From positions 38,739 to 102,738 of the forward strand of contig JAPKMT010000006.1 in NCBI GenBank assembly GCA_026645735.1: a stretch of DNA of 64,000 nt, written 5' to 3'. This document shows positions 8,801 through 17,444 of this stretch, in pieces. Within the stretch, counting starts at the first letter, position 1. The number at the start of each line of letters is the position of its first letter. A program made the translations under genes and the position numbers. Source of the stretch: Flexilinea sp. GTDB lineage: Bacteria; Chloroflexota; Anaerolineae; Anaerolineales; Anaerolineaceae. Below the pieces are notes generated by a model that had not been told where the DNA came from, searched no databases, and was given only the letters and a program-made list of their open reading frames with translations.

Positions 8801-11061
8801 TCATAAGGGAGCCGTCCGGTTGCTGGCAGCGGAAGAATATCATCCCACTTAGATTCCGAAGCAATGGATTTTACAGTCAATGCTGCAACTGAATCAGGAT
8901 CGCGATTAAAAATCTTAATCCCGATCGTATCCCCACGCTGAACAAGTACAGGAGATTGGCGAAATGTAATCACAGATTCTGATTCTTCGAATGGATTCTG
9001 CGTAGAATTCATTCGGAACACAGCTTCAGAAACCTGGTAATGATCGTAATTGATGATCTCCACTGCCAGATCAAGGGAGGAAGTCAAACCAGTTAGCTCC
9101 CGCAAACCTGACAGGAACAATTCATACAAATTTCCATCGGCTTCGGATTCAAAATAGATTTCAAGGGGCTCACCATTCCGAATCTGACTGGATAAGCCAT
9201 GGTAGAAACGATAGGATGGCTTTTGTTCGTAAATTTGATAAATGTCATATTGACTGCTGATTCGATAGGAACAGTCAGTTCCAAAACCTGATAATCGCAG
9301 AAAAGCAAATTGATTTTGCAGATTGAGTTTTACGGGTACAGGAAAATAAAATGTTGATCCTGAATTGCTGGCTACACCCGAAAGTGAAGAATCGGTTACG
9401 AGAGCGGCAGAATCCACTACATTATTACACTTCGCATCAGTACAAATGTCAGCCATCAATGAACAATTGCTGCCGCCTGTTTTTATTATGGATTGGAATT
9501 CAGCCATTTGAATATCCATTCCGTTCTCTGCTTGAATTGGCAGCAGGACAGGTTCTTTATCAAAAGATATTGTTTGAAAAGTGGGAATACCGATGGATTG
9601 TCGAACCGATCCTTCCGTGGTTTCTATAACTGCCTGCAGCGGCGATGGGATATTGGCATAAATCCACTCGCTGGCTTGAATACGCGTATGTTTTTCATGG
9701 TAAATCGATAAAAAAGCCAAGCTCCAGAATAACGAGGTCAAAAACAGAATGATGACAAGAAAATTCTTGATTCTTTCGATTTTCGCGGATTTGCTGGAAA
9801 TGCTGAAAATGCCGCCAGAGATCATAAACAATAAAGGGAAAATTGGCAGGAAATAACGCATCATTTTGGAGAATTCCATCATCTGCCAAATGAAGAAGAA
9901 AAATGCACACAACATGGAGATGACCAGAAAAACTGTCCTTGACGCCAGATCCGCATCACAGCCACTTACGCTTTCCATCAAAGCTGTTTCTTTAGGGAAC
10001 GTTGGATCCTTATAATGGAGGGAATACGCTTCATCCGATGATTCCGCCTTTTTTCCCCGCAATGCAACATACGATTTTCTGATAAAAATCATCGAAAAAA
10101 TCCATCCGGATATCAGAATCAAAGACAATGCGATTCCTGATCCATAGAGGAAGAGATTCTTCAGTGCAAAATTAACAGGCTGATCTACCCATTGCCAGGC
10201 TGGCGGAAATGCGACAAATCCTCTGCTTTGCAGACTGAGTTCTTTCATACCGTTCAGCCAGTCTGCATTGATCGAGAAATTCAGTAAATTTGGTTCTCGA
10301 AACGCATAGGGTTGAAATATGCGGAAGGTAAATGCAAAGAAAACAGCAAAACATAAAAGTCCGCAAAGAACTATCAAACGTCTCAGTTCTTTGTTTCGAT
10401 TGGAGAGAATGAAATGCGCAAGAAATATGAAAAACGGTAAAAGCAGGAAAAAAACAGCATTAATTTTACTGGCAGCAGCACATCCAGACAAAAAACCGGT
10501 CAGGGCAGATTTTATTAAGAAAATTCGAGGATCAGATTCTCTTAATAGCAGGAGCGCGGACAAAATTGAAATCGTCACCAGGAAGGCAACAACAGTGTCA
10601 AAGGTATAGAAATGGGATTGCTGGATCGCTGCCGTCAGAATGGCATATCCGCCCATGGAAAGAAGGACTGATTTCTTGTTTTTCCAAAGAATCCAACTGG
10701 CGAAACCGATACAGGCGACCGTCAGAACGTCAAATAATGCGCTCAGAAAACGCCCGATTTGAACGACCATGGAAGGAGTTGTCTGGAATGCAAACAGTGA
10801 AGCTGCCGCCTTATTAATGAGCAACGGCAGCGTCCCGTAAACAAAAAACTGGAACCCGTTATTCGCCGGATTTAGTCTGGAGGCTGCCGGATCGATCCAT
10901 TCAGAAAACGATTCAGGAAGCGAACCGGCTTCAGTAACCTGCACTAAAAATCGTTCATCCGGATGCAGCAAGTGAAAATCATCCCAGTCAGAACCTGTAA
11001 ATCGAAAACAGACTGCAATGAGTAGTGGAAGGATCCAATAGAGTTTTTGTAGATATTTCAT
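5806..11061 (-). CDS. Giant GT-C plus DUF2298 fusion membrane protein (1751 residues)
   Basis: The N-terminal roughly 450 residues form a polytopic GT39-like module with HPDERFL in the first outer loop (acidic pair of GT-C enzymes). Residues about 470-950 are a large, mostly soluble segment, predicted outside the cell. From about residue 960 on there is a complete DUF2298 module with EKPMDF, FPPYDPWFAGG, YYYYG, GDPHAH, NTWDMP, RMNMVFKLYLQAW and GLPGVVG motifs. The family description of Chlor_Arch_YYY includes long proteins with an extra N-terminal region, but here the extra part is itself GT-like. The ATG at 11061 follows a 117-nt gap without a visible terminator. Function is inferred: transfer of a lipid-linked sugar to a surface polymer. 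Confidence 0.88.
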   Translation of the reverse strand: MKYLQKLYWILPLLIAVCFRFTGSDWDDFHLLHPDERFLVQVTEAGSLPESFSEWIDPAASRLNPANNGFQFFVYGTLPLLINKAAASLFAFQTTPSMVVQIGRFLSALFDVLTVACIGFASWILWKNKKSVLLSMGGYAILTAAIQQSHFYTFDTVVAFLVTISILSALLLLRESDPRIFLIKSALTGFLSGCAAASKINAVFFLLLPFFIFLAHFILSNRNKELRRLIVLCGLLCFAVFFAFTFRIFQPYAFREPNLLNFSINADWLNGMKELSLQSRGFVAFPPAWQWVDQPVNFALKNLFLYGSGIALSLILISGWIFSMIFIRKSYVALRGKKAESSDEAYSLHYKDPTFPKETALMESVSGCDADLASRTVFLVISMLCAFFFFIWQMMEFSKMMRYFLPIFPLLFMISGGIFSISSKSAKIERIKNFLVIILFLTSLFWSLAFLSIYHEKHTRIQASEWIYANIPSPLQAVIETTEGSVRQSIGIPTFQTISFDKEPVLLPIQAENGMDIQMAEFQSIIKTGGSNCSLMADICTDAKCNNVVDSAALVTDSSLSGVASNSGSTFYFPVPVKLNLQNQFAFLRLSGFGTDCSYRISSQYDIYQIYEQKPSYRFYHGLSSQIRNGEPLEIYFESEADGNLYELFLSGLRELTGLTSSLDLAVEIINYDHYQVSEAVFRMNSTQNPFEESESVITFRQSPVLVQRGDTIGIKIFNRDPDSVAALTVKSIASESKWDDILPLPATGRLPYDMTSGYYGTSIDLDLFADENILQREKMLAKIDAADYWVISSNRIYGAAARIHEKYPLLERLYRQLINCPESEILSECFEQLSKTDLRSGNFFQIAAVFESEPHLFGHTINTQTAEEAFTVYDHPKVFILQKADTFDLTAFRKNLDAINLSQISNKNPVEYRDMENILSLLLTDEQAAIQQTGGTWSVLFNRSAWINENQIFGTFVWMLILMLIGWIFFPMSRIVFGSLRDKGFGISKFFGILCIGYVVWICGFLEIPYTRGLIIIVIAVFALLNLILFLSDRKKLSAEIHKNIQIFLRSELIFLSFFLFFLLIRLGNPDLWHPAKGGEKPMDFSYFNAVLKSTIFPPYDPWFAGGYLNYYYYGFFLSGLLVKLIGMIPSIAYNLILPTWYGFLAIGAYSAGSAIYSATKPHAADFKADKWANISGMLSIFMLQVIGNLGTIKIILSEMVELGSGGATGSGLQNITWFFSGLLKLLQGQHFQMYRGDWYWIPSRAIPGEPITEFPFFTFLYGDPHAHLFALPITVLVLVWLLAIIRRMQDSSKGNIAATGFILLSGSLIIGSLIPANTWDMPTYLLISCVVLTAVGIKFPLFKLAEEHSNQKQRRNKTLSLIFVLVLLCGAVFILFTPYLRTNFRDSSIDIWNGNRTPLWSYWMHWGFFLFALISWYSIETIQWMACVKLSNFRKFLREKKSLLVFLTLLFLFVLIFFSIKKVVVVWTALPLMGWSALLLFRRNNSPGKRFLMFLTGTGVFITLFVEMTCLRGDLGRMNMVFKLYLQAWVLLSISAAVALTVCLEKYFMAGGHLRVKHIWRGLLAFFVIGTLSFTISGSIDKMTDRMSSVAPHSLDGMDFMKTSTYYQDGFSMDLSQDYLAIRWLQDHVEGSPVIVEANATEYKWGNRYTIYTGLPGVVGWNYHQRQQRGANSDQVWERVKAIEAFYNTISIDETIAFLKKYNVSYIVVGQMEEGMYTYEGLYKFERYDRILWDEVYQNGDTFLYQVRK

Positions 11062-11178
11062 GGACGGTCTTTTTCATTACCGGAAGATGAAAGGATTAAA
11101 AAATAATTTCAGTAAACATGCTGTCCGATTTATGCAGTGCGATTCAGAACCATTAACAGGCTGTTCAACAGCAGCTTC

Positions 11179-13395
11179 TTATGGCACCAGATAACTGAAA
11201 AAATTCTTCCCAGGATATTCACTTACCTGCAGGATGGCTTTTCCATCCGGATATAGCTGGCTGAGAGATTTTGCTGTGTCCAGATCATCTTCCTTATAGA
11301 TAAATAACATCGGACGTACTGATTTTCCTGTTGAAGAAATCATATCCCTTGCCAATGCATAATCTTTACCAGGGACTCCGGCATTGATGCCCACCAGCCG
11401 GGTATCAACCCAATACGGGTAGGGTATTACAAATACATCTTCATAATCGCCGATCGAATCCGCAAAACCTTTGATTACTGAACCGATCTGGCGGGTGTTG
11501 AGTGCATTCCGGTCATAATTCAAGCGATAGTCGTGAAAAACCAGATGATAATTTTGGATACAAATACCTGATATGATTCCACCTGCAAAAAGGACTGTCA
11601 GCCATATGGATAATCCCGGTCGTTTTGCTTTATCAATAATCGCCTCGACCAGATAACAAAATCCGAAGGCGGTTAAAATAAAAATCGGTATGACTGCTGC
11701 ACTGGTTCGATTAAGACATGGGTTTTCATCCGGGAATGCAATGGACAAACTGGACGGAAGCATCAACAGAGGCACACACAGAAGAAGACACAGATCCTGC
11801 CATTGTTTTCGTTTGAGATAGCGGAAAAATACAAGCATCGATCCCAAAAAAAACAGGGGTGCACTGAATAAATCCAATGCAGGACGGTAAAGAACCGAAT
11901 GAACCCAAATGCCGCCATTATTCCAAAAAGGCATAACAGCAGCTTTCCAAAAGTTAACCAGAAAAATCAGAATAGCCGGTTTGGCAAATACAGTTTCAGT
12001 TTCTCCGATTCGCGTCATGACTCTATAGAAAACCGATTCCGGCATGTCCAGGATTACTCGGAGCAGCGGAAGACTGGTCAGCACCGTAAAAAATACAACT
12101 GTTCCAAAACTGATGAGTGTTTCTTTCCGATTACTTCTGGAATCTGAGAGCAAGGATATCAAAAAAAATATTGCGACAATTATTGGAACAATACGCATGG
12201 CGCTGTAACCTTGCAAGCCAATCCCTAAAAATAACCCGCAAAGAATAAAATCTTTCCGTGATTTTTGCGTCAATCCTCTGAATAAATAAAATAAAGCAGG
12301 TGCTGTAAACATCGGATAAAAAGCAAACCGTAAAGCAACTCTGCTGATCACATTAGGCCAGTAAGCAACACCGCAAAATAACATGGCGAATAATCCGACC
12401 CAACGGTTTCCAAATAATTTTCCCAGCAGGTAAATATATGGCAAGGCAAATAATCCTGCCAAAATCGTTCCGATTTTCAGACTAAGAAAACTGATCCCGC
12501 TTCCGAATATTTTTATGATGAATGCTGTCCAATAAAATTGGAAGGCTTCCCGGCCGGTGTTTCGGACGAAGAAAATGGAAGTTTTTCCATCCAGTACATC
12601 CATGACATCATAAAGTTTTTCAGCATGGTCGCTAAACATATCACCCGGAATTTCATTGATTTGAGAAAAGCGAAAATATGCGCAGATACAAAAAGTGAAA
12701 AAAACCAGTATTTGCCAGGAGGAAATTCGAATTTTCAAGGCACTGAAAATATTGAACTTCGAACGAAATTCTTTTGCCTTATGAGAAAAAGAAATATCCG
12801 GTAAGAACGAAATGATGCCCATTATGACGGAAGTGATCCAAAAAATGAGGTTGAAATACGTAAAACGGTTGCCGGCAAACAAAAGAAAGGCGATGAAAGC
12901 AGACAGAACAGATGCAAAAAACCATTCCAGCCGAACAGCCTTCAACATCGTCACAGATCTTTCCTTAAATTCGGAAGATGAATTTGTCAAAGCATCTTTC
13001 TGATTGTTTCCGGAAGACTGTCTTCGATGTTGGAAAAAATTCAATCCGAGGAGAACTGTTGACAATCCGTAAAACAGGACTGCGGGCAAAGAATTCCGGG
13101 ATCCGCTGACTATGTTCGGTTCAATAGATATTTGAGCGAGCTGAGACAAGACAAATGTCAAAAGGAGAGGGATGAAAGAAAGCGCGCAGAAAGCAAGTTT
13201 TTCGTTCTCTGTCAAGAATTCCATTCGTTGAAAGAGCGTCAAAAAAAAGGAGGGATTTTGAAAACTCTTTTCCGCAAACGAAATTGTTTCGGATTGAACT
13301 TCACTCGGTTCAGAGTCTTCAGGAAGAATCTCCCGATTCCAATTCTTCGGATTTAGTTTAAACCGAAAATAATCCAAAACGGTTATTTCATCCAT
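11179..13395 (-). CDS. GT-C membrane glycosyltransferase, GT39-like (738 residues)
   Basis: A polytopic membrane protein with about 12-14 segments. The N-terminal 100 residues are hydrophilic and presumably cytoplasmic, with two further hydrophobic stretches before the catalytic module at about residue 240. There the outer-loop motif EIPGDMFSDHAEK supplies acidic residues in the position used by PMT/ArnT-type enzymes, and FGSGISFLSLKIGTILAG matches the GT39 arginine-region layout. The C-terminal soluble tail of about 100 residues is probably external. The start is well supported: AAGGA 9 nt before the ATG. It begins 5 nt after the methyltransferase stop, so it is in the same operon. Substrate unknown. 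Confidence 0.82.
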   Translation of the reverse strand: MDEITVLDYFRFKLNPKNWNREILPEDSEPSEVQSETISFAEKSFQNPSFFLTLFQRMEFLTENEKLAFCALSFIPLLLTFVLSQLAQISIEPNIVSGSRNSLPAVLFYGLSTVLLGLNFFQHRRQSSGNNQKDALTNSSSEFKERSVTMLKAVRLEWFFASVLSAFIAFLLFAGNRFTYFNLIFWITSVIMGIISFLPDISFSHKAKEFRSKFNIFSALKIRISSWQILVFFTFCICAYFRFSQINEIPGDMFSDHAEKLYDVMDVLDGKTSIFFVRNTGREAFQFYWTAFIIKIFGSGISFLSLKIGTILAGLFALPYIYLLGKLFGNRWVGLFAMLFCGVAYWPNVISRVALRFAFYPMFTAPALFYLFRGLTQKSRKDFILCGLFLGIGLQGYSAMRIVPIIVAIFFLISLLSDSRSNRKETLISFGTVVFFTVLTSLPLLRVILDMPESVFYRVMTRIGETETVFAKPAILIFLVNFWKAAVMPFWNNGGIWVHSVLYRPALDLFSAPLFFLGSMLVFFRYLKRKQWQDLCLLLCVPLLMLPSSLSIAFPDENPCLNRTSAAVIPIFILTAFGFCYLVEAIIDKAKRPGLSIWLTVLFAGGIISGICIQNYHLVFHDYRLNYDRNALNTRQIGSVIKGFADSIGDYEDVFVIPYPYWVDTRLVGINAGVPGKDYALARDMISSTGKSVRPMLFIYKEDDLDTAKSLSQLYPDGKAILQVSEYPGKNFFSYLVP

Positions 13396-13400
13396 TGATA

Positions 13401-14231
13401 CTATCCTTTTTTACGGGAAATATAAAATGTATAAGAACCTGATTCCTGATTGTCATCTTCATCATAATACTTACGGCAAATTTGTTCCACCAGCCATAAA
13501 TTCCAACGATATGGAAACAAGATCCACTTTCTGGTCAGAAAATGACAAATTAAGGATGGCAATCCAAAATAATGTCCCCACTCCAGGGTATGAAAAGCGG
13601 CAGGAGAAAAATAATGCCAATACTTTACAATTTCAAAATTTGCATTTTCCAGTCGATCCTGCCAAATTAGCGGATTGTCGCAATGATGATGTCGTGAAAT
13701 TTTATTAAAAAACCTTCGGTACCATTCTGCTGCAAAATGCATGTGAATTTTGTCAAAAAACGAAGAAACGGAAAGATTGTTTAGAAACTGATGATTGGGA
13801 ACACAAAACAGAAATGTACCGCCTTTCCGCAGCACTCTGCCGGCCTCTTTGACAACATCATCGACCTCTGGAATATGTTCTAAAACCGAATTGCTGATAA
13901 TGGTCTGAAAGGTTTCATCCGGAAATGGCATATCGCTGCCAATACAGCGATATGTCTGCAGATAGGCACCGGATTTTGAAGCTTCCTTCAAAGGACCTAC
14001 CCAGGGATCAATACCTGCATCGATTGGAAAATCAAAGGACCGGCTTGCAAAATGCCCATCACCACAACCAAGATCCAGGATCGGACTTTCAATCGGAATT
14101 TGCTGATAGAATCTGGCTTCCACGGCACGCAGCAATCCGCGAAAATAAGGCAGCTCGCGTATTTGAATCCAGAGATAATCTTTTCGTTTTGTTTTTATCG
14201 ACGAATTTGTTTGTTTTTTATTTGATTCCAT
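13401..14231 (-). CDS. Class I SAM-dependent methyltransferase
   Basis: Carries the SAM-binding glycine motif ILDLGCGDGHF near residue 60-70 of the longest form and ISNSVLEHIPEVDDVVKEAGRVLRKGG as the motif IV-VI block of the Methyltransf_11/25 type. This is the kind of enzyme found in polysaccharide and lipid-glycan clusters, where it may methylate a sugar or act on a lipid carrier. I chose the ATG at 14231, which overlaps the glycosyltransferase stop (14218) by 14 nt; a TTG at 14264 and an ATG at 14252 are in frame and cannot be excluded because none has a clear ribosome site. Acceptor unknown. Confidence 0.85.
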   Translation of the reverse strand: MESNKKQTNSSIKTKRKDYLWIQIRELPYFRGLLRAVEARFYQQIPIESPILDLGCGDGHFASRSFDFPIDAGIDPWVGPLKEASKSGAYLQTYRCIGSDMPFPDETFQTIISNSVLEHIPEVDDVVKEAGRVLRKGGTFLFCVPNHQFLNNLSVSSFFDKIHMHFAAEWYRRFFNKISRHHHCDNPLIWQDRLENANFEIVKYWHYFSPAAFHTLEWGHYFGLPSLICHFLTRKWILFPYRWNLWLVEQICRKYYDEDDNQESGSYTFYISRKKG

Positions 14232-15375
14232 AGGCTTTGAAGATTCGATCATATTCTGCGGCAATAACTGAAGGAGTATAAAATGCTTTTATTGCAGCAG
14301 TTTTTTCCTTGAATTGCTGATGAAGGCCAATCTGGTGAATGATGGCATCAGCCAATTTTTGACTGTCACCAACCGGAACAATATCACCCATACCATGGCG
14401 TTGTACAGGAATTCGGATTCCAGGCAAATTGGAGGCAACCACCGGTTTTCCGTTCATCATGGCCTCAATTTGAACCAGCCCAAAAGCATCCGTTCTGTTG
14501 AGACTGGGCATCGTTAGAAGGTCAATCGTCTGATAAAATTTTGCCATCTCTCGAGGAGAAAGACTGCCAAGAAATTTCCAGTGTCCGGAATCAATAAAAT
14601 CCTGCAAGATCGGTTTCAGACGCAAATAATACGCTTTTTCGCCCAGAACATCCTGATATGGTCCTGCAAAGAAAACGCAGCAATCTGGAAAAACCTGGAT
14701 GATTTTTGGCAATGCTTCCAGCAAAATTTCAACACCTTTGTCCGCAGCAAAACGACATGCCATTCCAATGACAGGATGTTTGCTTTCCGAATTGACATTG
14801 TTCTCAAATGCTGCCGTTTCATCAGGACTGACTTCCGGCAATTCAACTGGAGGCTGAATAATCGATGTCTTTTCAGAGAATTTTGGCAAGAAAAAAGAAT
14901 GTTTTGCATAATCTTCTGTATATGCAACAATCCTGTCACTGAATCGGCCAGCCAAGTTATTCATCCACAAGATGACTTTATTCGATAATTGATTCACAAA
15001 TCCGCCTGGCATCTCCAGATCACAGTGATAGGTAAGAATTGTGAATTTTTTCGAAATTTTTCCAAGCCAGGCCACCCAGGCTGCATCGAATTGAGGCAAA
15101 TGGAGATTGATGACATCAGCCCACTTTACCAGATAAATTGCGTCCTTCCAAAAAGAAGGCATCAAAGATCCTTTACTGATGCGGAATAAAACCGGAGCAC
15201 GAATGACGCGAACTCCTTCCATTAATTCTTCTTTTGGCAAAACAGGAGAGTGTTGCGATGTCAGGACAATCACATCATGTCCTTCCCTTACCCAGGCTCT
15301 GGCAATTCGATCTGCATAGATGGTTAATCCGCTGACATATGGAGAGTAATAGGTTAATGCAATAAGAATTTTCAT
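14218..15375 (-). CDS. GT4-family glycosyltransferase
   Basis: A 385-residue cytoplasmic retaining glycosyltransferase of the GT-B fold. It begins MKILIALTYYSPYVSG, the typical GT4 N-terminus with a Gly-rich acceptor loop, and ends with DAFGLVQIEAMMNGKPVVAS, the E-x7-E nucleotide-sugar motif. In this place it likely adds a hexose to a polyprenyl- or glycerol-linked intermediate (inference). The frame is open 10 codons further upstream, but the ATG at 15375 overlaps the stop of the epimerase gene as ATGA, which fixes the start and implies translational coupling. Confidence 0.93.
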   Translation of the reverse strand: MKILIALTYYSPYVSGLTIYADRIARAWVREGHDVIVLTSQHSPVLPKEELMEGVRVIRAPVLFRISKGSLMPSFWKDAIYLVKWADVINLHLPQFDAAWVAWLGKISKKFTILTYHCDLEMPGGFVNQLSNKVILWMNNLAGRFSDRIVAYTEDYAKHSFFLPKFSEKTSIIQPPVELPEVSPDETAAFENNVNSESKHPVIGMACRFAADKGVEILLEALPKIIQVFPDCCVFFAGPYQDVLGEKAYYLRLKPILQDFIDSGHWKFLGSLSPREMAKFYQTIDLLTMPSLNRTDAFGLVQIEAMMNGKPVVASNLPGIRIPVQRHGMGDIVPVGDSQKLADAIIHQIGLHQQFKEKTAAIKAFYTPSVIAAEYDRIFKAYGIK

Positions 15376-16400
15376 CCAAATAAATTCCGATTTGCTGATG
15401 CCCACGAATACAATCGGGCAATGCCTTCTTTGGCTGATATTACCGGAGTCCAGCCTAATTCCTGTTTAATCTTCCGGATATCTGAAACATAAATAACCTG
15501 ATCGCCAGGACGCCAATCTCCAAAAGCAACTTCAATCGGATGCCCACATAATGATTCTAAAATTGGCCCGAAATCTTTCCAGATTGAGATACAATTTTCG
15601 GCTCCACCGCCAATATTATAAATTTTTCCCGCAGCTATCTCAGGATGATGAATCGCTTCGGAATATGCTCGAACGAGGTCCTCTATGTATAATAGATCCC
15701 GAACCTGTTTCCCGTTTCCATAAATGGTTATCGGTTTGCCAGTCAGTACCGCAATAATGAACCAGGATACCCAGCCTTGATCCTCGACTCCAAATTGACG
15801 CGGTCCATAGATCGCGCTTTGCCGAAAAACGATAGTCGGAATCCCATAAATCCGGTAATAATCCCGAACATATTGGTCACCTGTTCCTTTTGAACATCCA
15901 TAAGGAGAATGAAAATCGAGAAGCTGGTTTTCATTAATGCCTTGCGGATAATCTGCATATGCATAATCATTTTCGCGTTCTATGACTCTGACATTTTCCA
16001 TTCCACCATAAACTTTGTTGGTAGAAGTATACAGAACAATCGGTTGGCGATTTGATTTTCGAACCGCTTCCAGGACATTGAGAGTGCCTGAAGCATTCAC
16101 TTCAAAATCCTCTTTGGGGTTTAGTACTGAAGTTGTTACAGCAACCTGTCCGGCAAAATGTGCAACGACATCCATTTTCTCTACTGCTTTTTCAAGCGCA
16201 TCCGAATTCCTGATGTCACCTTCAATAAAGTGAAATGCATCCTGACCATATTTTTCTCGCAACCAGGAAAGATTCAATTTTGAGCCATTGCGCGAAAGAT
16301 TGTCAAAAATGACAACATTCTGATTTTTGTCCAAAAGATGGGCTGCGAAATTTGAACCAATAAAACCGGCTCCACCGGTTACTAAATAGTTCTTCGTCAT
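15372..16400 (-). CDS. rfbE: CDP-paratose 2-epimerase-like NAD-dependent SDR
   Basis: An extended short-chain dehydrogenase/reductase of 342 residues: Rossmann motif GGAGFIGSN at residues about 8-16, IFDNLSRNGS, AGQVAVTTSV, STNKVYG, and the catalytic SPYGCSK (YxxxK). The NLSR...NLxWL segment, AGQVAxTTS, DFHSPYGCSKG, FRxSxxYGxRQF and GNGKQVRD motifs match CDP-paratose 2-epimerase (Tyv/RfbE) more closely than UDP-glucose 4-epimerase as I remember those families. It would epimerise a nucleotide-linked deoxyhexose; the partner CDP-deoxysugar genes are not in the window, so the real substrate may differ. The ATG at 16400 overlaps the preceding stop (ATGA). Confidence 0.87.
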   Translation of the reverse strand: MTKNYLVTGGAGFIGSNFAAHLLDKNQNVVIFDNLSRNGSKLNLSWLREKYGQDAFHFIEGDIRNSDALEKAVEKMDVVAHFAGQVAVTTSVLNPKEDFEVNASGTLNVLEAVRKSNRQPIVLYTSTNKVYGGMENVRVIERENDYAYADYPQGINENQLLDFHSPYGCSKGTGDQYVRDYYRIYGIPTIVFRQSAIYGPRQFGVEDQGWVSWFIIAVLTGKPITIYGNGKQVRDLLYIEDLVRAYSEAIHHPEIAAGKIYNIGGGAENCISIWKDFGPILESLCGHPIEVAFGDWRPGDQVIYVSDIRKIKQELGWTPVISAKEGIARLYSWASANRNLFG

Positions 16401-17440
16401 TTTAAATTGCCTTTTTCTGATAAATCTGTATTTTGTAATCCTTTGAAAACTTCGGAAAATTTTTGACCCTGAACGCTGAAACCGATGATCCCCCAAATCA
16501 TCGGGGTCAAGATCCCGATTGCGTGCATGAGCAGTCCGAACGCAAGAGCCTGTGATTGATTGATGTCAAACAAACTTAGCGCAAAAACATAAGCGCCTTC
16601 AACGACACCCAATCCGGCTGGTGCAGACGGAATCGCGCCACCCAAAGCTCCGATACTTTGCGTGAAAAAGCTTGCCCAAATCGGGAGCTGTGGAAAAAAG
16701 AAGCGCATCCCGATGATTAATGTAAGCCACCAGCAGCACCAGGTCATTAAAATCCAGAAAAGCCATCTAAAGAATTTGCGCGGATTCGAAAGAATTTCCA
16801 TGCCGCTTAATAAGGATTGGATTTTCGGCAGCACAAATAAACCAGTTTTTGATTCCGGTTTCAAGATTCTGGACAAAAGTTTCAAAAAACTTGCCTGGTT
16901 TCGGATGATCAGAAAAACAGCGGCCAAGCCTATCAGAATCACAGCAAAAAGGAGGTAATACGTTGAAGCAGAAAACGAGCTGCCGGACAATAAAGGGATG
17001 GTAGTGATCAGCATAATCAATGTAATGATGACATCAAACAAGCGCTCCAACAGAACCGTCGAAAAAACATAAAAAGGGCTCTTGCGAACAATACCACCCA
17101 TAATGACGGCTCTTCCAAGTTCGCCAAGCCGCAATGGCAGGAGATTCAGAAGATACCCTTCAGTGATCGTCCAAAAACCTTGCGCAAGAGAGGGTTTGCC
17201 ATCTAAAATGACACGCCACGCCAGACTGCGAAAGACAAATGCGATGGTTTGCAGGAGGAATACTTCAATGAGGAGGATCGCGGAGACATTACGAAACGAA
17301 GCCAATAATTCATCAAAATCAACAAAATAAAGTAAAACTCCGATGATGATCAGACTGATAAAAATTCCCGGTAAACTCTTTTTTACCATACTGCCTTTTT
17401 GAGAAGTGGAATCAGTATTTGAAGATCCAGTTTTTTTCAT
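16397..17440 (-). CDS. UPF0104 / LPG synthase TM-domain membrane protein (AglD-like)
   Basis: A membrane protein of about 347 residues with some eight hydrophobic segments and the family's characteristic pieces: RxxAWRxIL near the second segment, LLPLRLGELGRAVIM (the conserved LPxRLGE-R motif), and GAIPSAPAGLGVVEGAYV toward the C-terminus. This PF03706 domain is the membrane half of MprF and makes up AglD of archaeal N-glycosylation and MprF-like flippases. Here it probably flips or extends a lipid-linked intermediate (inference). The start ATG at 17440 is just 4 nt after the lepA stop; the longer frame would overlap lepA by 60 nt. Confidence 0.88.
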   Translation of the reverse strand: MKKTGSSNTDSTSQKGSMVKKSLPGIFISLIIIGVLLYFVDFDELLASFRNVSAILLIEVFLLQTIAFVFRSLAWRVILDGKPSLAQGFWTITEGYLLNLLPLRLGELGRAVIMGGIVRKSPFYVFSTVLLERLFDVIITLIMLITTIPLLSGSSFSASTYYLLFAVILIGLAAVFLIIRNQASFLKLLSRILKPESKTGLFVLPKIQSLLSGMEILSNPRKFFRWLFWILMTWCCWWLTLIIGMRFFFPQLPIWASFFTQSIGALGGAIPSAPAGLGVVEGAYVFALSLFDINQSQALAFGLLMHAIGILTPMIWGIIGFSVQGQKFSEVFKGLQNTDLSEKGNLK

Positions 17441-17444
17441 AACG

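Noticed and set aside
11092..11170. The dyad GCTGTTCAACAGC in the 117-nt gap before 11179 considered as a terminator within the glycan unit
   Set aside because: There is only one base between the arms and no T-tract on either strand, so no stable terminator hairpin is expected.
14232..14264. N-terminal extension of the methyltransferase from the TTG at 14264
   Set aside because: It would overlap the GT4 gene by 47 nt and has no ribosome site; possible, but less likely than the ATG at 14231.
16401..16496. N-terminal extension of the rfbE-like gene
   Set aside because: The extra 32 residues are the off-frame reading of the UPF0104 gene; the Rossmann motif sits normally behind the ATG at 16400, which forms an ATGA overlap.
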